Source: SIG565 sp045540055
GTDB lineage: Bacteria > Bacillota > Clostridia > Oscillospirales > Acutalibacteraceae
Assembly (NCBI GenBank): GCA_045540055.1
Contig: JAZQGO010000003.1
Coordinates: forward strand, 26,156 to 90,155
Length of the DNA: 64,000 bases
Direction of reading: 5' to 3'
Part shown: piece after piece, positions 60,206-64,000 of the stretch
Numbering within the stretch: the stretch's first letter is position 1
How the letters are laid out: each line of letters begins with the position of its first letter
Translations under genes and position numbers: made by a program
Notes under the pieces: model-generated
Told to the model about the DNA's origin: nothing
Databases searched by the model: none
What the model saw: only the letters and a program-made list of their open reading frames with translations

Positions 60206-60970
60206 ATGAAAAGATTTATAAAACAAGCGGCAATGGTGTCGGCGCTGGCGACGATACTGTCTTTTTCGGTATCGGCAGCTGCCGATACTCTTAAGCCGAC
60301 CGACAGATTTTTTATTAATGACTATGCCTCGGTCATAAGCGAGACTGATGAAAATATAATATATTCTGACGGCGAAAATCTTTATAATGCGTGCAAGGCG
60401 CAGGCCGTCGTCGTAACCGTTGACTCGCTGGACGGCGAGCCCATTGAAGATTATGCCTATGATTTGGCAAACAAATGGGGGCTTGGCGACAAAGAGGAGG
60501 ATAACGGCGTACTCATTTTATTGTCGGTCAACGACCGAGAGGTAAGAATCGAGGTGGGCAGCGGTCTTGAGGGTGCGCTTCCCGACAGCAAGACGGGACG
60601 CATAATTGACACCTATGGCATAGAATACTTTGCTCGTGACGATTTTTCATCCGGTCTTGTATCGGTTTATAATTCGGTTGTCAACGAAATATATATAGAA
60701 TACGGTTTAGAGAGTGATAAAAACTACAAGCCCGTCGAAAGCGGTATGTCGACTGCCGAAATTATAATCAGTGTAATCGTCGTATTACTCGTCGTTTTGT
60801 CCTTCTTTAGTCGCGGCGGCAGGGGCGGATTTATGTTCTTTCCCTTCTTCTTCGGTCGCGGCGGTTATTATGGCTCGAATCACGGCGGTCGCTATGGCGG
60901 CGGCGGCTTTGGTGGCTTCTCCGGCGGTGGAGGCGGCTTTTCGGGCGGCGGAGCATCACGAAGGTTTTAA
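60206..60970 (+). CDS. TPM-domain protein with glycine-rich C-terminus
   Basis: 254 residues. Signal peptide (VSALATILSFSVSAAADT), TPM domain (DRFFINDYASVISETDENI; YDLANKWGLGDKEEDNGVLILLSVNDREVRIEVGSGLEG), one membrane helix (AEIIISVIVVLLVVLSFF), and a Gly/Phe/Ser-rich tail ending SGGGASRRF. TPM (Psb32/Rib7-like) domains have weak phosphatase activity in some plants and bacteria; the role here is unknown. Cotranscribed with the lemA-like gene. Confidence 0.9.
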   Translation: MKRFIKQAAMVSALATILSFSVSAAADTLKPTDRFFINDYASVISETDENIIYSDGENLYNACKAQAVVVTVDSLDGEPIEDYAYDLANKWGLGDKEEDNGVLILLSVNDREVRIEVGSGLEGALPDSKTGRIIDTYGIEYFARDDFSSGLVSVYNSVVNEIYIEYGLESDKNYKPVESGMSTAEIIISVIVVLLVVLSFFSRGGRGGFMFFPFFFGRGGYYGSNHGGRYGGGGFGGFSGGGGGFSGGGASRRF

Positions 60971-61005
60971 ATTACAAAAAAACAGTAAAAAACTCATATT
61001 TTTTC

Positions 61006-61034
61006 TTGACAACAATAAAAAATAAGAGTATTCT
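61006..61034 (+). promoter_or_regulatory. Promoter of gdhA
   Basis: TTGACA (61006-61011), 17-bp spacer, TATTCT (61029-61034), 32 bp before ATG. The -35 is perfect. Confidence 0.75.
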
Positions 61035-61066
61035 TAAAAAATAGAAATAATGGAGGGGAAAATTAA

Positions 61067-62419
61067 ATGTTTAAGAGTGAATATTTAAAAAGCGTTTACG
61101 AAACAGTTGTTAAGCGCAATCCCGGTGAAAAAGAATTTCACCAAACAGTAGCAGAAGTTCTTGAGTCTATCGAACCCGTCGTTATGGCTCGTCCCGAGTA
61201 CGAGAAATACGGTGTTGTTGAAAGAATGGTAGAACCCGAGAGACTTATTAAATTCAGAGTATCATGGGTTGATGATAACGGCAAGGTACAGGTTAACCGT
61301 GGCTTCCGTGTACAGTTCAACTCTGCTATTGGTCCGTACAAGGGCGGTCTTCGTTTCCACCCGACAGTAAATGAGAGCATTATGAAGTTCTTAGGCTTTG
61401 AGCAGACCTTCAAAAACTCACTTACCACACTTCCTATGGGCGGCGGTAAGGGTGGTTCTGACTTCGACCCGCAGGGTAAGTCAGACGCAGAGGTTATGCG
61501 TTTCTGCCAGAGCTTTATGACCGAGCTCGCAAAGCACATCGGTGCTAATACCGACGTTCCCGCAGGTGATATCGGTGTAGGTGCCCGTGAGGTAGGTTAC
61601 CTCTTCGGTCAGTATAAGCGTCTTCAGAATGAATTTACAGGCGTACTTACCGGTAAGGGTATTACATACGGCGGCTCACTCATTCGTCCCGAGGCAACAG
61701 GCTTTGGCGCTGTTTACTATGCAGTAGAAATGCTTAAGCATTTCGGCGATGATATTAAGGGCAAGACCTTTGCTGTTTCGGGCTTCGGTAACGTTGCTTG
61801 GGGTACCGTTAAAAAGGTTAATGAGCTTGGCGGTAAGGTTGTTACCATTTCGGGTCCTGACGGTTACGTTTACGACCCTGATGGTGTTGCTACCGAGGAA
61901 AAGATTAACTATATGTTAGAGATGCGTGCTTCCTGCCGCAACCGCGTTCAAGACTATGCCGATAAGTTCGGTGTTGAGTTCTTCCCGGGTCAGAAGCCAT
62001 GGGGTGTTAAGGCCGACATCATTATGCCTTGCGCTACTCAGAATGAGGTTGACGTTGAGGAGGCTAAGCAGATTATTGCTAACGGTGTTAAATATTATGT
62101 TGAAGTTTCAAATATGCCTACAACTAACGAGGCTGTTGCACTTCTCAAAGAGAACGGTGTAATCGTGGCTCCTTCTAAGGCAGTTAATGCAGGCGGCGTT
62201 GCTGTTTCGGGTCTTGAAATGTCACAAAACTCAATGCGTTATAACTGGAGTGCCGAAGAGGTTGATGAGAAGCTAAAGACCATCATGCGCGACATCTTTA
62301 CAAGCAGTGTAAATGCCGCTAACAGATACGGCCTTGGCGACGACCTTGTTGCAGGTGCCAACATTGCAGGCTTCGAAAAGGTTGCAGAGGCTATGGTAGC
62401 ACAGGGTGTTGCATACTAA
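61067..62419 (+). CDS. gdhA: NADP-type glutamate dehydrogenase GdhA
   Basis: 450 residues, the hexameric short form. YKGGLRFHPTVN, TTLPMGGGKGGSDFDPQGKSDAE with the catalytic Lys, VPAGDIGVGAREVGYLFGQYKR, the NAD(P) fold FAVSGFGNVAWG, and PSKAVNAGGVAVSGLEMSQN. It makes glutamate from 2-oxoglutarate and ammonium. Ser after the Rossmann strand (SGPDG) fits NADP use by the bacterial gdhA group. A strong GGAGGGG site and consensus promoter suggest high expression. Confidence 0.97.
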   Translation: MFKSEYLKSVYETVVKRNPGEKEFHQTVAEVLESIEPVVMARPEYEKYGVVERMVEPERLIKFRVSWVDDNGKVQVNRGFRVQFNSAIGPYKGGLRFHPTVNESIMKFLGFEQTFKNSLTTLPMGGGKGGSDFDPQGKSDAEVMRFCQSFMTELAKHIGANTDVPAGDIGVGAREVGYLFGQYKRLQNEFTGVLTGKGITYGGSLIRPEATGFGAVYYAVEMLKHFGDDIKGKTFAVSGFGNVAWGTVKKVNELGGKVVTISGPDGYVYDPDGVATEEKINYMLEMRASCRNRVQDYADKFGVEFFPGQKPWGVKADIIMPCATQNEVDVEEAKQIIANGVKYYVEVSNMPTTNEAVALLKENGVIVAPSKAVNAGGVAVSGLEMSQNSMRYNWSAEEVDEKLKTIMRDIFTSSVNAANRYGLGDDLVAGANIAGFEKVAEAMVAQGVAY

Positions 62420-62430
62420 TATCTTACATA

Positions 62431-62465
62431 AAAAACACTCGCAACTTTTGTTGCGAGTGTTTTTG
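62431..62465. terminator. Terminator of gdhA
   Basis: AAAAACACTCGCAAC (62431-62445), loop TTTT, GTTGCGAGTGTTTTT (62450 onwards): 15 bp stem with T-run; works on both strands. Confidence 0.9.
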
Positions 62466-62475
62466 TTTGCAAAAG

Positions 62476-62718
62476 TTATTTATTAGGTATAGCAAAATTG
62501 CTTTTTTGTAGCGAAGCCTTAAACTTGTTAACGGTTTCAAATTGTTTCTCCCACAGATAAAAGTCACATTCTTCGCCGTAACAATTAAGCGCAGCATCGC
62601 ATATAACATTACCTGTGTTGTCGTATTTCAAAAGGCTTTGTAAATAGGTCTATATGCCCAGCTCGGTTGATATCATATGCAAGGCATCGATATCTTTTAC
62701 GTGAATTTTAAGAATAAT
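62476..62718 (-). pseudogene. Decayed small gene, no ATG and an in-frame stop
   Basis: On the minus strand an 81-codon frame runs from ATT at 62718 to TAA at 62476-62478 and is broken by TAG at 62650-62652 (codon 23). The translation IILKIHVKDIDALHMISTELGI-stop-TYLQSLLKYDNTGNVICDAAL and CYGEECDFYLWEKQFETVNKF looks protein-like. AAGGGG lies 6 bases before the ATT, the place where a start codon would be expected. I do not recognise the family. It is divergent from the XRE regulator at 62821. Two defects suggest a real pseudogene rather than a read error. Confidence 0.5.
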
Positions 62719-62751
62719 AACACACCCCTTAGTATATAACAATTAAATTAT

Positions 62752-62793
62752 ACATATAAATGTATGTTAAGCCAAGCACATATTTTTGTATGT
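62752..62793 (+). promoter_or_regulatory. Duplicated operator upstream of XRE regulator
   Basis: Two 16-bp near copies, ACATATAAATGTATGT (62752-62767) and ACATATTTTTGTATGT (62778-62793), each a near-palindrome ACATA..TGTATGT, 26 bp apart, in the 102 bp between the decayed gene and the regulator. Likely autoregulatory sites. Confidence 0.6.
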
Positions 62794-62820
62794 ATGATAA
62801 AATTTAGTGGGTGATTAAGT

Positions 62821-63051
62821 ATGGCATATTATATTGACAAAATAAAGGAAATTAGAGATTATCACGGCTTTTCTCAAAAAGAGATAGCAGAGGTGTTAAA
62901 AATCAGTCAACAACACTATAGCATGTACGAAACAGGAAAAAGAATCTTAAATGCTGAACAGATAATACTATTGTGTAAGCATTATAATGTGTCGGCTGAT
63001 TATTTGCTGGGTTTTGATGATACAATAAAACCGTTAAACAAGGACAAATAA
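62821..63051 (+). CDS. Small XRE-family transcriptional regulator
   Basis: 76 residues, a single helix-turn-helix: IKEIRDYHGFSQKEIAEVLKI, SQQHYSMYETGKRILNAEQI and HYNVSADYLLGFDD. Paralogue of the gene at 31577. It probably represses itself through the duplicated operator. Ends in a terminator hairpin just before an IS200-type element. Possibly the remaining half of a two-gene regulatory pair whose partner (62476-62718) has decayed. Confidence 0.88.
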   Translation: MAYYIDKIKEIRDYHGFSQKEIAEVLKISQQHYSMYETGKRILNAEQIILLCKHYNVSADYLLGFDDTIKPLNKDK

Positions 63052-63082
63052 AAAAGAGTTGTCGTGTGACAACTCTTTTTTG
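63051..63082 (+). terminator. Terminator after XRE gene
   Basis: AAAAAGAGTTGTC (63051-63063), loop GTGT, GACAACTCTTTTT (63068-63080), then TGTTG. Confidence 0.88.
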
Positions 63083-63097
63083 TTGTTGTATAACGAA

Positions 63098-63120
63098 AAC
63101 CACGCGATAGTCGCGTGGTT
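63098..63120. repeat. Left-end subterminal hairpin of the IS200 element
   Basis: Ten perfect base pairs AACCACGCGA/TCGCGTGGTT around TAG. TnpA of this family recognises such imperfect or perfect hairpins near each end. Confidence 0.75.
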
Positions 63121-63214
63121 CAAAAGAGGTTAACCGATGAAAAAATACTCCGTCTATGTTAATATAAAAGCGACCTGCCAGTCAAAGAGAATAACATAAA
63201 CGGAGGATTTAACA

Positions 63215-63685
63215 ATGAATAATCAAGATAATAACGGAAGTAGTTTAGCACACACAAGGTGGAATTGCAAGTATCACATAGTTTTTGCACCCAAGTATAG
63301 AAGAAAAGTATTTTTTGAAGATAAGCGCCTGGAGATAAGAGAAATATTGCGACAATTGTGCAGATGGAAAGGTGTAGAAATAATAGAAGGAGAGGTTTGC
63401 CCGGATCACATACATTTGTTGGTAAGCATCCCTCCCAAAATGAGCGTTTCGGGATTTATGGGATATCTGAAAGGTAAAAGTGCTCTTTTGATATTCCAAA
63501 AATGGGGTAATATGAAGTTTGCATACCGAAATCGCGAATTTTGGTGTAAGGGATATTACGTTGATACTGCGGGTAAAGATACAAAAGCAATAAAAGCATA
63601 TATTGAAAACCAGTTGAAGCATGATAAAGAGAGTGATCAATTAAGCTTGTTTGACCCGCAGGACCCATTTATGGGTAGTAAGTAA
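63215..63685 (+). CDS. tnpA: IS200-type Y1 transposase TnpA
   Basis: 156 residues, normal length. RWNCKYHIVFAPKYRRKVFF is the family start; the metal-binding HUH pair is His65/His67 in CPDHIHLLVSIPP; FMGYLKGKSALLIFQKW and FWCKGYYVDTAG follow; the catalytic Tyr129 sits in AYIENQ with Gln133 four residues on. It cuts and joins single-stranded DNA at the element ends. The frame is intact, so the element may be active. GGAGG lies before ATG 63215; an inverted repeat (CCTGCCAGTC at 63174, GGCTGGCAGG at 63695) flanks the gene. Confidence 0.95.
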   Translation: MNNQDNNGSSLAHTRWNCKYHIVFAPKYRRKVFFEDKRLEIREILRQLCRWKGVEIIEGEVCPDHIHLLVSIPPKMSVSGFMGYLKGKSALLIFQKWGNMKFAYRNREFWCKGYYVDTAGKDTKAIKAYIENQLKHDKESDQLSLFDPQDPFMGSK

Positions 63686-63763
63686 AAGATGCATGGCTGG
63701 CAGGCCAATAAAAGACGCACTTGTGCGTAGCCAGTAAAGGGTAGGGCTATGCCCGAAAATGAG

Positions 63764-63788
63764 ATACCCCCGTTATACGGGGGGATAT
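63764..63788. repeat. Right-end hairpin of the IS200 element
   Basis: ATACCCCCGT pairs with ACGGGGGGAT with one bulged G around loop TAT. Positioned 80 bp after tnpA, as expected for the right end. Confidence 0.65.
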
Positions 63789-63800
63789 TTATTTTGTGCA

Positions 63801-64000
63801 AAAGAATCGAAGTAAGTCAGCTGGCAAATGATTTTTTTGCATAAAAAAAATCGAAGCAAAGCGAACTTTGCTCCAAACTGGTGCGAGAATTCATAATGTG
63901 TTACAACAAAACTCACAAAAAGTTGGTAGCGACAGCGAACCGTTGTGAGCGCGTTTGCAAGCGAACAGGTAAGCCGAGCGTGACTTTTTGTGAAAGAGGA
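63801..64000. other. Non-coding right edge with nested hairpins
   Basis: No credible gene in the last 200 bases. GCAAAG, CGAA, CTTTGC forms a tetraloop hairpin near 63855-63871. Arms TCACAAAAAGT (63913-63923) and ACTTTTTGTGA (63983-63993) enclose about 60 bases of GC-richer sequence with GCGAAC repeated. This looks like a genomic palindromic repeat; the window ends just after it. Confidence 0.5.
63913..63993. repeat. Long inverted repeat at right edge
   Basis: An 11-bp perfect inverted pair (TCACAAAAAGT and ACTTTTTGTGA) 59 bp apart. The interior is richer in G and C than its flanks and has repeated GCGAAC words. Confidence 0.55.

Larger units (their letters stand above)
63090..63800 (+). mobile_element. 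IS200-type insertion sequence (IS200/IS605 family)
   Basis: A single tnpA gene with hairpins at each side and no terminal inverted repeats, as in IS200 elements. Left-end hairpin AACCACGCGA/TCGCGTGGTT with 3-nt loop at 63098-63120. Right-end hairpin ACCCCCGT/ACGGGGGG around 63764-63788. Exact cleavage sites and the target tetra- or pentanucleotide cannot be fixed from one copy, so the ends are approximate. Confidence 0.75.

Overview
The window reads as part of a chromosome from an endospore-forming, anaerobic Gram-positive bacterium of the class Clostridia. This is inferred from a SpoIID homologue, a cysteine T-box leader, a noc gene next to rsmG-mnmG-mnmE, strong AGGAGG-type ribosome binding sites with frequent TTG/GTG starts, and clostridial families such as DUF4358 lipoproteins. 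Species cannot be named from the sequence alone.

Region 1 (1-29036) is one long, tightly packed plus-strand surface polysaccharide operon that starts off the left edge. It holds a partial PglD/NeuD-type acetyltransferase, seven glycosyltransferases of the GT-4-like and GT-2 types, an EpsG-like polymerase, a Wzx-type flippase, two membrane acyltransferases and a second half rich in sugar-nucleotide enzymes. RmlA and RmlB occur without RmlC/RmlD but with a VioA-like aminotransferase, pointing to a dTDP-4-amino-4,6-dideoxyhexose. A CapE/CapF/CapG set points to UDP-N-acetyl-L-fucosamine. Unusual members are an HpcH-type aldolase paired with a 2-hydroxyacid dehydrogenase homologue that lacks its Glu/His catalytic pair, a block of two ATP-grasp ligases with a divergent PLP enzyme, a GNAT and an SLC13 permease, and two nucleotidyltransferase-fold proteins placed before and after capF-capG. 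No initiating phosphoglycosyltransferase or chain-length regulator lies in the window. A 13-bp hairpin ends the operon at 29033-29064.

Region 2 (29054-33275) is accessory: a YfcE-like phosphodiesterase, three small proteins of unknown function, a DUF4358 lipoprotein, a 55-residue ribbon-helix-helix protein divergent from a small XRE regulator across a palindromic operator, a four-helix-bundle gene interrupted by a stop codon, a palindromic repeat array, and tRNA-Glu and tRNA-Met genes behind a near-perfect promoter.

Region 3 (33276-54452) is mostly housekeeping: a DUF1015 protein; a four-gene GldA/GldG-like ABC module with a DUF4340 protein; a lipoprotein followed by a two-component system; DUF1385 and prmC; recA-recX-rimO-pgsA; a Cys T-box controlling cysE-cysS, followed by a methyltransferase and rsmI; spoIID on the other strand; and a membrane protein. 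RecA carries an unusual Arg at the first position of its Walker A motif.

Region 4 (54453-64000) holds noc, rsmG, mnmG and mnmE on the minus strand, then lemA-like and TPM-domain genes, gdhA, a second small XRE regulator with duplicated operators beside a decayed small gene, and an IS200-type element. The right edge is palindromic non-coding sequence.
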